NCBI GenBank assembly: GCA_963715025.1
Contig: CAVQQQ010000003.1
Location: forward strand, 310,001 to 374,000
Length of the DNA: 64,000 bases
Direction of reading: 5' to 3'
DNA from: DASSJT01 sp963715025
Lineage (GTDB): Bacteria; Actinomycetota; Actinomycetes; Actinomycetales; Dermatophilaceae
Below the pieces are notes generated by a model. That model made no database searches and had not been told where the DNA came from. It saw only the letters and a program-made list of their open reading frames with translations. The position numbers were made by a program, and so were the translations under genes. Below, piece by piece: positions 16,510 through 24,240 of this stretch; position 1 is the first letter of the stretch; each line of letters begins with the position of its first letter.

Positions 16510-18219
16510 GTGACCACAGACGCTCCGCAGCAGCCCGGCCCATCCCGCCAGCCCACCGCCGTCGACCGCATCGCCGAGGACTACTTCGACGAGTCCGTTG
16601 CGCTCAGTCCGATCGAGGCGACGTACCTGGGTGTGACGGGCCACGACGAGGACCTCGACGACTTCTCCGCCGACGGCTACGCCGCACACGCCGAGCTCAA
16701 CCGCAAGACCCTCGCGGCGCTCGACGCGGCGACCCCGTCAGACGACGTCGACCGGGTGACCGTGGCGGCGATGAGGGAGCGGCTCGGCCTTGCCGTCGAG
16801 ACCTTCGACGCCGGTCTCGACGAGATGGCGCTCAACGTCATCGCCTCCCCGCTGCAGGGCATCCGGGGGATCTTCGACCTCATGCCGACCGCATCCGACG
16901 ACGACTGGTCGGTCATCGCGCGCCGCATGGCGAAGGTGCCGCGGGCGCTCGACCAGTGGGTGGCGACCCTCCAGCAGTCGGCCAACCGGGGACTCGTGGA
17001 GCCGCGTCGGCAGGTCGAGGCCTGCATCCGGCAGACCCAGGACCTCACCGCTGACGACGGCTACTTCGCCACGCTCGTCAAGGACGCCACAGCCGGCGGC
17101 GAGCAGCTCGGGTCCGCCGTCCGCGGCGAGCTGGAACGCTCTGTCGCCGCCGCATCCGACTCCTACCGACGGCTCGGCGAGTCGCTGCGCGAGCACCTCC
17201 TCGGGCGCGCCCCCGAGGCCGACGCCTGTGGCCGCGACCGCTACCAGCTCGTGTCGCGCTACTTCCTCGGCGCCACGGTCGACCTCGAGGAGACCTACCA
17301 GTGGGGGCAGGAGGAGCTCGCGCGCATCAGTGCGGAGATGGGGGCGGTGGCCGAGCAGATCCGACCCGGCGCATCGGTCAAGGAGTCCATCGCCCAGCTC
17401 GATGGCGATCCCGCCTACACGCTCCACGGCACCGATGCCCTGCGCGCCTGGATGCAGGCCAAGGCCGACGAGGTGATCGCCAACCTCTCCGGCAGCCACT
17501 TCGACATCCCCGAGCCGGTGCGCCGCATCGAGTGCATGATCGCGCCGACGCACACCGGCGGCATCTACTACACAGGGCCGAGCGAAGACTTCTCCCGCCC
17601 GGGCCGCATGTGGTGGTCGGTCCCCGCCGGGGTGACTGACTTCGGCACCTGGAAGGAGCTGACGACCGTCTACCACGAGGGCGTCCCGGGCCACCACCTG
17701 CAGGTCGCCCAGACGGTCTACCGCTCCGAGCTGCTCAACCGGTGGCGGCGGATGATGGCCTGGACCTCCGGGCACGGCGAGGGCTGGGCGCTCTACGCGG
17801 AACGGCTCATGGCCGAGCTCGGCTACATGGACGACCCGGGCCACCGCATGGGCCTGCTCGACGGCCAGTCGCTTCGCGCCGCGCGCGTGGTCCTCGACAT
17901 CGGCGTCCACTGTGGCTTCAAGGCACCCGCCGAGGTCGGCGGCGGAGCGTGGAACTACGACAAGGCCTGGCAGTTCCTCACCACCCACGCCAACCAGGGT
18001 GAGGCCTGGCTGCGCTTCGAGCTCGACCGCTACCTCGGCTGGCCCGGCCAGGCGCCGGCCTACAAGATCGGCGAGCGGCTCTGGATGCAGCTGCGCGCCG
18101 ACGTGGCCCAGCGCGAGGGCGCCGACTTCGACCTCAAGGCCTTCCACCGGCGCGCCCTCGACCTCGGTGGCCTCGGGCTCGACACGCTGCGCGACGCGAT
18201 GTCCGCACAGCTGGCCTAG
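16510..18219 (+). CDS. DUF885 family zinc-dependent protein
   Basis: The 569-residue protein belongs to the DUF885 family, thought to be metal-dependent carboxypeptidases of mainly helical fold. The likely zinc site is YHEGVPGHHLQ near residue 390, with the downstream GHGEGWALYAERLMAELG as second part of the active site. No signal peptide is present, so it acts in the cytoplasm. The length fits the family. It is followed by a 17-bp hairpin. Its natural substrate is unknown. Confidence 0.9.
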   Translation: MTTDAPQQPGPSRQPTAVDRIAEDYFDESVALSPIEATYLGVTGHDEDLDDFSADGYAAHAELNRKTLAALDAATPSDDVDRVTVAAMRERLGLAVETFDAGLDEMALNVIASPLQGIRGIFDLMPTASDDDWSVIARRMAKVPRALDQWVATLQQSANRGLVEPRRQVEACIRQTQDLTADDGYFATLVKDATAGGEQLGSAVRGELERSVAAASDSYRRLGESLREHLLGRAPEADACGRDRYQLVSRYFLGATVDLEETYQWGQEELARISAEMGAVAEQIRPGASVKESIAQLDGDPAYTLHGTDALRAWMQAKADEVIANLSGSHFDIPEPVRRIECMIAPTHTGGIYYTGPSEDFSRPGRMWWSVPAGVTDFGTWKELTTVYHEGVPGHHLQVAQTVYRSELLNRWRRMMAWTSGHGEGWALYAERLMAELGYMDDPGHRMGLLDGQSLRAARVVLDIGVHCGFKAPAEVGGGAWNYDKAWQFLTTHANQGEAWLRFELDRYLGWPGQAPAYKIGERLWMQLRADVAQREGADFDLKAFHRRALDLGGLGLDTLRDAMSAQLA

Positions 18220-18223
18220 GGCG

Positions 18224-18266
18224 TATGCCGGGTGGTCGCCCCCTGAGGAGGCGACCACCCGGCATA
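18224..18266 (+). terminator. 17-bp hairpin after the DUF885 gene
   Basis: A perfect 17-bp stem (18224-18240 with 18250-18266) and 9-base loop follow the DUF885 stop. The arms begin TATGCCGGGTGG, matching the hairpin at 37062-37108. It has no T tract. Confidence 0.7.
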
Positions 18267-18321
18267 TCCGAGTGGTGGAAATCCCTGCGGCCGGACCCAT
18301 GGTCCCTGCAAGGATGCAGCC

Positions 18322-20187
18322 GTGGAGTTCGCGCTGACCCTCCTGGCCATCGCCGCCACGGTCGTGGCGGTCGCCGGGCTTTCGGCCCGGGCCAGGCTGC
18401 CGGCGCCGCTCGTCCTGCTCGTTGTCGGGGTCGTGGGCTCGTACCTCCCCTTCATCCCCGAGCCGACCCTGTCCAGCGAGGTCGTGCTGGTCGGCCTCCT
18501 GCCTCCGCTGCTCTACGCGGCCGCGATCCGCACCAGCCTGGTCGACTTCCGCGAGAACCGCGGGACGATCGGGGCGCTCTCGGTCGGCCTGGTGCTCTTC
18601 ACCGCGGTCGGGGTCGCGCTGACCGCCTGGTGGCTGCTGCCCATCCCGTTCGCCGTGGCGTTCGCGCTGGGCGCCATCGTCGCCCCGCCTGACGCCGTGG
18701 CGGCGACAGCGGTCGCCCGGCAGATCGGGCTGCCCCGCCGAATCGTCACGATCCTCGAGGGTGAGTCGCTGCTCAACGACGCGACCGCGCTGGTGTCCCT
18801 GCGCACCGCGATCACGGCGTTCTCGACCGCCGGGGCCATGACCCTGGCGGCGGTCGCCAAGGACTTCGTCTGGGCGGTCGTCGGAGGGGTCCTGGTCGGT
18901 CTGGTCGTCACCACGGCGCTGGCGTGGGTGCGCAAGCAGGTCACCGTGCCGGCCCTCGACACCGCCATCTCCTTCCTCGCGCCCTTCCTCGCCTACCTCC
19001 CGGCCGAGAAGCTGCATGCCTCGGGCGTCCTGGCCGTGGTGGTCACCGGCATCCTGCTGGGTCACAAGGCGCCGGTGCTGCAGACCGCGAGCTCGCGGCT
19101 CAGCGAGCGGATCAACTGGGCCAGTGTGCAGTTTCTGCTTGAGAACGCCGTCTTCCTGATGATCGGCCTCCAGATGCGCCGCATCGTGTCGGCTGCGGGC
19201 ACGTCGTCGCTCGGCTGGGGGCAGATTCTGCTCGCGTGCGGCGCGGTCCTGCTCGCGGTGCTGCTCCTGCGTCCCCTGTGGATGCTCCTGATGCGGTTGG
19301 AGGAGATCGCTCGCGGCCGCGGAGTGGGCACGGCGACGTTCTGGCGGCACACGGCCGTGGCCTCCTGGGCAGGCATGCGCGGGGTGGTCACGCTGGCCGC
19401 GGCATTCGTGCTGCCGCTGGACACTCCGCAGCGCGACGTTCTGGTGCTCATCGCGATGGTGGTCGCCGTGGGCACGATCCTGCTCCAAGGGCTTTCGCTG
19501 CCCTGGGTCGCCCGCCGTCTGGGGGTGCGCGGGCCCGACCCGCGCGAGGACGCGCTCCAGGAGGCGACCATCCTGCAGCGGGCCGTCGATGCGGGAGTGG
19601 CCGCGCTCGACACGACCGATGCCGACGACCGAACCCTCGAGGTGGTCCGCCGCCGCGGGGAGGACCGGGTCAACCGGGCCTGGGAGCGCTTGGGCTGGGG
19701 TGGAGAGTCCGGGGAGACGCCGAGCGAGAGCTACCGGAGGGTGCGTTTGCACATGCTCGCGGCCGAGCGCGCCGAAGTGCTTCGCGTACGCGACGCCGGT
19801 GCCGCCGACCAGGAGGTGCTCGCGACAGTTCTGGGCGCGCTCGACGTCGAGGAGTCCATGCTCGACCTCGTCGACAACCGTGACCGGACCCTGCGCGACG
19901 CACCACTGCTGCCGCCGGAGCTCCCGGGGGGCGGCTGCGTCCACCTGCGCGAGGCCTCCTGCGCCGTGACCCCCACGGACTCCCGCGTCTGCGCCCGCTG
20001 CATCGCCGAGGGTCTTACCTGGGTGCACCTGCGCATGTGCCTGACCTGCGGCAACATCGCCTGCTGCGACTCCTCGATCGGCCGCCACGCGACGAAGCAC
20101 TACCACGAGTCCGGCCACCCGGTCATGCGCAGCTTCGAGCCCGGCGAGGCCTGGCGGTGGTGCTTCGTCGACCAGCTCCTCGGCTAG
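18322..20187 (+). CDS. CPA1-family Na+/H+ antiporter with C-terminal UBP-type zinc finger
   Basis: The first ~400 residues form a 12-helix cation/proton antiporter with the ion-binding motif GAIVAPPDAVAATAVA near residue 118 and GESLLNDATALV near 148. A cytoplasmic linker follows. The last ~85 residues are a UBP-type zinc finger: CVHLREASC, CARC, then CLTCGNIACCDSS, RHATKHYHESGHPV and WRWCF, with all the expected Cys/His ligands. GTG at 18322 starts directly at the first helix. UBP fingers bind the C-terminal diglycine of ubiquitin in eukaryotes; what this one binds is unknown. Confidence 0.9.
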   Translation: MEFALTLLAIAATVVAVAGLSARARLPAPLVLLVVGVVGSYLPFIPEPTLSSEVVLVGLLPPLLYAAAIRTSLVDFRENRGTIGALSVGLVLFTAVGVALTAWWLLPIPFAVAFALGAIVAPPDAVAATAVARQIGLPRRIVTILEGESLLNDATALVSLRTAITAFSTAGAMTLAAVAKDFVWAVVGGVLVGLVVTTALAWVRKQVTVPALDTAISFLAPFLAYLPAEKLHASGVLAVVVTGILLGHKAPVLQTASSRLSERINWASVQFLLENAVFLMIGLQMRRIVSAAGTSSLGWGQILLACGAVLLAVLLLRPLWMLLMRLEEIARGRGVGTATFWRHTAVASWAGMRGVVTLAAAFVLPLDTPQRDVLVLIAMVVAVGTILLQGLSLPWVARRLGVRGPDPREDALQEATILQRAVDAGVAALDTTDADDRTLEVVRRRGEDRVNRAWERLGWGGESGETPSESYRRVRLHMLAAERAEVLRVRDAGAADQEVLATVLGALDVEESMLDLVDNRDRTLRDAPLLPPELPGGGCVHLREASCAVTPTDSRVCARCIAEGLTWVHLRMCLTCGNIACCDSSIGRHATKHYHESGHPVMRSFEPGEAWRWCFVDQLLG

Positions 20188-20321
20188 AACCCAAGCGTTC
20201 GATGAGAGTCCACTTCAGCCGTCGTTGACCATCCGCGCACTCACCGCGGATCTGGGCAGCCGGCGATTCCAGGGCACGGCTCCGCGCTTCGAGCGGCACC
20301 GCCACAACTTGGGCGGCAGGA

Positions 20322-21116
20322 TCATGGTCCTAGGAGGACTGATCGCAGAAAGGCAAAGATCGCCTGCCGGACGCGTCGGGACTGGTCTCCATCAAGGAGC
20401 CGGAGGGCGTGGTCGTATCCGTCGAGTGTCAGTACTGTCTCTCGTCCCTCGTGTGCCGCAGCAATGGCGGCATCCGTCCCGGGCGGAAACACCGGGTCAT
20501 CCCTGGCGCTGACCAGAAGTACCGGTCCAGGGAACCCGCTGACCGAGGCGACAGTGGGGTATCCGTCGTCAGGGGAAGGGCCACCGCTGACGGCGACCAC
20601 CCCCGCTACGTGCGGCCCCAGTCTGCGGGCGGCGCCGAGGCCGATCACGGCTCCTTCGGAGAACCCGCCAACGACGATCCTGGTAGCGCCGTCGGCGGCG
20701 ATGGTGTGGACAGCGGCCGTCATTGCCGCTGTGTTGTCCGGGCCCCACTCGAAGATGGCCACGCGGTAGCCGTGGCTGGCGACTTCCGTGGCGAACGAGA
20801 CCATTTGGCAGATCCCCCCGTTGGATTGGGCACCCAGGACCACGCCGCGACTGCCGCGATCGCCGAGGAGGGCCACGGGTGTGGCGAACCGAGTCCCGGT
20901 CGGCACGTTCTGGAACCACGACGGACGAGGAAGGCAGTCGGGGCGAGGAATGGCCCCGGGTCGCTCGTGCTTCGTGGCTGACGGGCGCTGCTGCTGGCTT
21001 GGGGTGGTGGCAGCCGGCATTTCGGTGCCGCACGAAACGGCGGTTCCCGCGATGAGGATGGCCACGACCACACCCGTGCTTCGGCGGCGTCTGGTCCGGT
21101 ATCGGGCTGGGTGCAT
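20322..21116 (-). CDS. Alpha/beta-hydrolase-fold lipoprotein
   Basis: The 264-residue product starts with an arginine-rich n-region, a hydrophobic core (GVVVAILIAGTAVS) and a lipobox cysteine (AVSC) at about residue 29, so it is probably a lipid-anchored exported protein. The mature part has a nucleophile-elbow-like GGFSEGAVIG motif, a late aspartate loop (LLVSARDDPVFPPG) and a histidine in LDGYDHALRLL, consistent with a Ser-Asp-His hydrolase. The ATG at 21116 has GGAG at a good distance; starts at 21146 or 21152 (GTGA overlap with the gene before) are possible. Substrate unknown. Confidence 0.75.
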   Translation of the reverse strand: MHPARYRTRRRRSTGVVVAILIAGTAVSCGTEMPAATTPSQQQRPSATKHERPGAIPRPDCLPRPSWFQNVPTGTRFATPVALLGDRGSRGVVLGAQSNGGICQMVSFATEVASHGYRVAIFEWGPDNTAAMTAAVHTIAADGATRIVVGGFSEGAVIGLGAARRLGPHVAGVVAVSGGPSPDDGYPTVASVSGFPGPVLLVSARDDPVFPPGTDAAIAAAHEGRETVLTLDGYDHALRLLDGDQSRRVRQAIFAFLRSVLLGP

Positions 21117-21148
21117 CGGTGTCTCCGAGAGTGGCCGTGGGCGCATGA

Positions 21149-21874
21149 TCACTTCATCCGCGGTTCGCTGATGGGTACCGCCGTGCCAACGCCGGCGGCG
21201 TGAACTTGGCTGGCGCTGGCGTCCGGGGGGACCGGGCTGGTCCGGACCCACCATTCGGCCACGCTCGCGTGGACCACGAATGCGAGCCAAAACGACAGGC
21301 CGAAAGCCGCTCGCAAGTCGAGCAGTCCCGAGCCCCAAAGCAGCAGCACCCAGATCCGGATCGTCCCCACACCGATGGCCACCCCGAACGCACGGATCAT
21401 CCAGCGGCGGTGGGCCGGCGTATCGCCCCGGCGGATCGCCCGGAAGGCCAGGACCAAGCAGGACACCAGCCACCCCCCGAAGACGGTGCTGGCCGCCGAT
21501 TCGGCAAGCCCACCCACCGGGTACGCGATCCCAAAGGATATGGCGAAGCAACCACTCAGTACCCCCGCGGAGACCGCCACCCGGCCGAACCTTCGATGGA
21601 AGGCGTAGTGCGCGGTCCGGATCCGACCCGCCAGCTGCCACGGCGCGCCCAGCAGATAGATCAGGGCGGGCACGATGTGTGCATACGCGAGCCACGGATG
21701 TTGTACGTAGGCGAGGTCGGTCGGGGAGTCCGGGAGCGAGCCGTCTCGGAGGTGACCCACATCGGTGATCCCCCGGCGGGCGGCAAAGACCAGGATCAGC
21801 GCCATGGGCACCGCGCACACCGTGAGGAGCGCTCGACGGCCGGTGGACTGGGCATCGCCCGGAACGCCCGTCAC
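21149..21874 (-). CDS. DUF2306 family integral membrane protein
   Basis: The 241-residue protein has about seven membrane helices. Histidines lie at helix ends (WLAYAHIVPALIYLLGAPWQ, then RTAHYAFHRRFGRVAV and TPAHRRWMIRA), the pattern of DUF2306 proteins, which resemble haem-binding membrane proteins. The GTG at 21874 is chosen because it overlaps the stop of the small upstream frame as GTGA; an ATG at 21892 is the alternative. It is cotranscribed with the lipoprotein downstream. Function unknown. Confidence 0.75.
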   Translation of the reverse strand: MTGVPGDAQSTGRRALLTVCAVPMALILVFAARRGITDVGHLRDGSLPDSPTDLAYVQHPWLAYAHIVPALIYLLGAPWQLAGRIRTAHYAFHRRFGRVAVSAGVLSGCFAISFGIAYPVGGLAESAASTVFGGWLVSCLVLAFRAIRRGDTPAHRRWMIRAFGVAIGVGTIRIWVLLLWGSGLLDLRAAFGLSFWLAFVVHASVAEWWVRTSPVPPDASASQVHAAGVGTAVPISEPRMK

Positions 21875-21987
21875 GTCTCGCCGAACATCCATTGGGCCAC
21901 CAGGTGTGGGAAGGACAATGCCTCCCGCACGCGGTCGGCTGGTGCGTCGACCTCGACTCGGGCCCCGGCCATCTGCTGCTCAGTCAT
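21871..21987 (-). pseudogene. 38-residue stub of an SRPBCC/AHSA1 protein
   Basis: ATG at 21987 has GGGAGGG four bases upstream. The 38 residues include ARVEVDAPADRVREALSFP and end LVAQWMFGET, matching the first beta-strand and helices of SRPBCC/AHSA1 proteins, which are normally about 140-160 residues. The frame stops at 21871, overlapping the GTG of the DUF2306 gene as GTGA. It is either a decayed gene or a surviving leader that couples translation of the next gene. Confidence 0.5.
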
Positions 21988-22057
21988 GATCCCTCCCGAT
22001 GGAGACAAGCAGCGCGTTGTGGCGCCGCCGCGGTCTCCCGCCAGTTTGCTGTGGGCG

Positions 22058-22067
22058 ATGCTAGGTT
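22058..22067. promoter_or_regulatory. Overlapping divergent -10 boxes (TAGGTT / TAGCAT)
   Basis: TAGGTT on the plus strand (22062-22067) faces the MarR gene and TAGCAT on the minus strand (22063-22058) faces the SRPBCC-stub operon. They share the central TA exactly as at birA/accD. Confidence 0.4.
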
Positions 22068-22094
22068 TAGTGCGATGTCGTAGTGGATTGGACC

Positions 22095-22661
22095 ATGATG
22101 CGAGTTCGTACTAGTTCCGTCAAGACCTCGGACCCACCTGCCCAAGCCCACCAGGGGATCAACGTCCTGCTCGATGTGTGGTCTGTGTCGCGTGCGGCCA
22201 GCGGATTGCTGAACGCGGCGCTGGCCCCGAGCGGGTTGACTGCCGACGAGTTCGCCGTCTACTCCCTGCTCGCGCGGCAGGGCCCGCTCACCCCGAGCGA
22301 ACTGGCCGAACAGATGGCCACGGCGCCAACCACCATCTCCAGCTACGTCAGTCGATTCGAGCGGCGCGGGCACGTCCGTCGCGAGCCACATCAGCGCGAC
22401 GGGCGCTCGTACCGAATACGGCTGACGCCCTCTGGCCGACGGACGCACCACAGCGCGGCCGAGATGTTCCTGCCCGTGCTGCACGGTGTGGTCGAAGCGC
22501 TCGGGCCGGCCGAACCGGAGGTACGTGATGCCCTGGGGAAGTTGCGTGCGTCCTTGGACCGGGTCCTCGCCAACAGCGCCAATGCCGAGGTCGAAACCAC
22601 ACCGAAGGCACCGGAATCACAAACCGATCAGCTCCGCAGCCCAGAGCCTCCCGAAGGGTAG
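22095..22661 (+). CDS. MarR-family transcriptional regulator
   Basis: The 188-residue protein has a winged helix-turn-helix: SGLTADEFAVYSLLARQG, then LTPSELAEQMATAPTTISSYVSRFERRGHV as recognition helix and RREPHQRDGRSYRIRLTPSGR as the wing, followed by a dimerisation helix and an acidic tail. It probably represses itself and the divergent stub-DUF2306-lipoprotein operon, as MarR proteins often do. The start is uncertain (GTG 22083, ATG 22095 or 22098). A three-codon leaderless frame, ATG-TCG-TAG at 22075-22083, overlaps the GTG. Confidence 0.85.
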   Translation: MMRVRTSSVKTSDPPAQAHQGINVLLDVWSVSRAASGLLNAALAPSGLTADEFAVYSLLARQGPLTPSELAEQMATAPTTISSYVSRFERRGHVRREPHQRDGRSYRIRLTPSGRRTHHSAAEMFLPVLHGVVEALGPAEPEVRDALGKLRASLDRVLANSANAEVETTPKAPESQTDQLRSPEPPEG

Positions 22662-22740
22662 GCCGGAGGCTTCCCGACGACCGGCTGCGTCCGATCGGCC
22701 GACCCGAGCCCGCCGGAAGTGGGCCGCGAACCCGACCAGC

Positions 22741-23454
22741 TCAGCCGCGGTGGACCGCGCTGTGGACGCTGACCGAAGGCGCTCGCGACCGCCCCTGGCC
22801 GCGCGAGTCAGCGCCGGTGGTCGTGAGCTCGTCATTCAGCACCGATGCGGCCTCCATCACCAGCGACGTCACCGTGGCGGCCACCTCGTCAAGCGAGCCG
22901 TCCGCGACGACGGCGTCGCCCAGCCTCGCGTTGATAGCCCGCAGCTCGGCCACCCCGTGATCGGACAGCCGGATGCCGGGCGACACCACCGCGAGCTGGT
23001 AGGCCATCGCGAGGGTCTCGCAGCGCTGGCAGCCGGTGTTGAGCGAGAGAGCGGTGTTGGCGAAGTCCAGGCTTGACGGCTGGGCACTCGCCAGGACGAC
23101 CTCCACGGCCACAGAGACCGTGCGGCAGTCCGAGCAGTGGCCCTCCGCCACCGCGCGGTTGGCCGCGCTCACCACGTCGTCCCTGGTTCGGACCAACGCC
23201 ATGCGGGTCCTCGCCTTCAAGTGGCCCTGCCCCCCGTTGGAGGCGCTCGCCTCGTTCGACGTCACCCCGCGCGACCAGAGCATGAGCGGGTGTCCGGCCC
23301 CCTGGTCCGCGTGCAGGGTCTGGACGACGGGCTGCGGTGCAGGCGCCGCGTAACCTCCCGGGGTGGCCCCGTCGGCGGGCGACACGAGGCCGCCGCCCAG
23401 CGCCAGCGCGGCGAGGATCGTGGTGCTCATGAAGCGTCGGCTGTGCGTGCTCAT
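22741..23454 (-). CDS. Exported protein with paired CxxC motifs (peptide-cluster protein)
   Basis: I do not recognise a named family. The 237-residue product begins with a signal peptide (MSTHSRRF, then a hydrophobic core, likely cut near PADGA). The middle holds two similar units of the form N-x-A, CxxC, T, A, V: NRAVAEGHCSDCRTVSVAV near residue 100 and NTALSLNTGCQRCETLAMA near 133, suggesting duplication and either two disulfides or a metal site outside the membrane. The tail is charged. It overlaps the MinD-like gene by ATGA and is the last gene of the peptide operon, so it probably acts with the exported peptides. Confidence 0.7.
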   Translation of the reverse strand: MSTHSRRFMSTTILAALALGGGLVSPADGATPGGYAAPAPQPVVQTLHADQGAGHPLMLWSRGVTSNEASASNGGQGHLKARTRMALVRTRDDVVSAANRAVAEGHCSDCRTVSVAVEVVLASAQPSSLDFANTALSLNTGCQRCETLAMAYQLAVVSPGIRLSDHGVAELRAINARLGDAVVADGSLDEVAATVTSLVMEAASVLNDELTTTGADSRGQGRSRAPSVSVHSAVHRG

Positions 23455-24230
23455 GCGGTGCTCCAGGTCTCCAGGCGCTCACGGCGCGGCTCGCGGGTGC
23501 CCGGGCGGGCGAAGCCGGCCCCCACCATAGCGGCGAGCTCCAGGTATGCCGCCCGGGTGCGCCAGTGGAGGTCGGCCAGTGCCGTGCGGGCACCGGCCTC
23601 CAGGGCCGGGTCCCAAGGCAGGCGCATCACGTGGCCGCACCGAGCGCGGAAATGGCTCTCCACCCGGCCCAGATCCAGCTGCGAGGAGGACCGCACCCCG
23701 TTGATCACGACGATCGCCCCCTCCACGAGCCGGGCGTGGCCGTGCTCCTGGAGCCAGTCGAGGGTCATCGCGGCCGCTCGGGCACCGTCGAGGGCCGGCG
23801 GCATGACCACGATCACCTGGTCGGCCTCGCCGAGGATGCCCTGGACGGCATCCTCGAGGATGCCGGTGCCCGTGTCGACCAGGATCAGGCTGTAATGGTG
23901 GTCGAGCACGTCGATCGCCCGGCGATAGTCCTCGGCCCGCCGTGACCGCGTCACCTGGGGGTCGTCGTCGCTCCCCAGTACCTCCAGGCGGGTCTCGGAC
24001 TGCGAGGTGTAGGTGCGCATCTGCGTGTAGCGGTCGATGTGGTCCTGGTCGTTCAGCAAGTCGGTGATCGTCGCCCGGGTGCCCCGGCCGAGGCGGTCAG
24101 CCAGGGTCCCGGCGTCGGGGTTGGCGTCGATGGCGACCACCCGGTCGCCCCGGTTGCTGGCCATCACATGGCCCAGCATCAGCGCAGTCGTTGTCTTGCC
24201 GGCGCCTCCCTTACGGGACAGGACAACCAC
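23451..24230 (-). CDS. MinD/ParA-like P-loop ATPase
   Basis: The 259-residue product opens on a deviant Walker A (SRKGGAGKTTT at residues 5-15), followed by the switch aspartate in VVAIDANPDAGTLADRL and Walker B-like SLILVDTGTGI near 120. It most resembles the MinD-like ATPases found with type VII secretion. GTG at 24230 is the only standard start, yet it lies only a few residues before the P-loop, and the frame stays open upstream with family-like sequence (QALLAAVRTPAPECRR) inside the end of the M50 gene. The true N-terminus may therefore be longer or reached by frameshift. It likely powers or times peptide export. Confidence 0.85.
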   Translation of the reverse strand: MVVLSRKGGAGKTTTALMLGHVMASNRGDRVVAIDANPDAGTLADRLGRGTRATITDLLNDQDHIDRYTQMRTYTSQSETRLEVLGSDDDPQVTRSRRAEDYRRAIDVLDHHYSLILVDTGTGILEDAVQGILGEADQVIVVMPPALDGARAAAMTLDWLQEHGHARLVEGAIVVINGVRSSSQLDLGRVESHFRARCGHVMRLPWDPALEAGARTALADLHWRTRAAYLELAAMVGAGFARPGTREPRRERLETWSTA

Positions 24231-24240
24231 CCGCCGGCAC

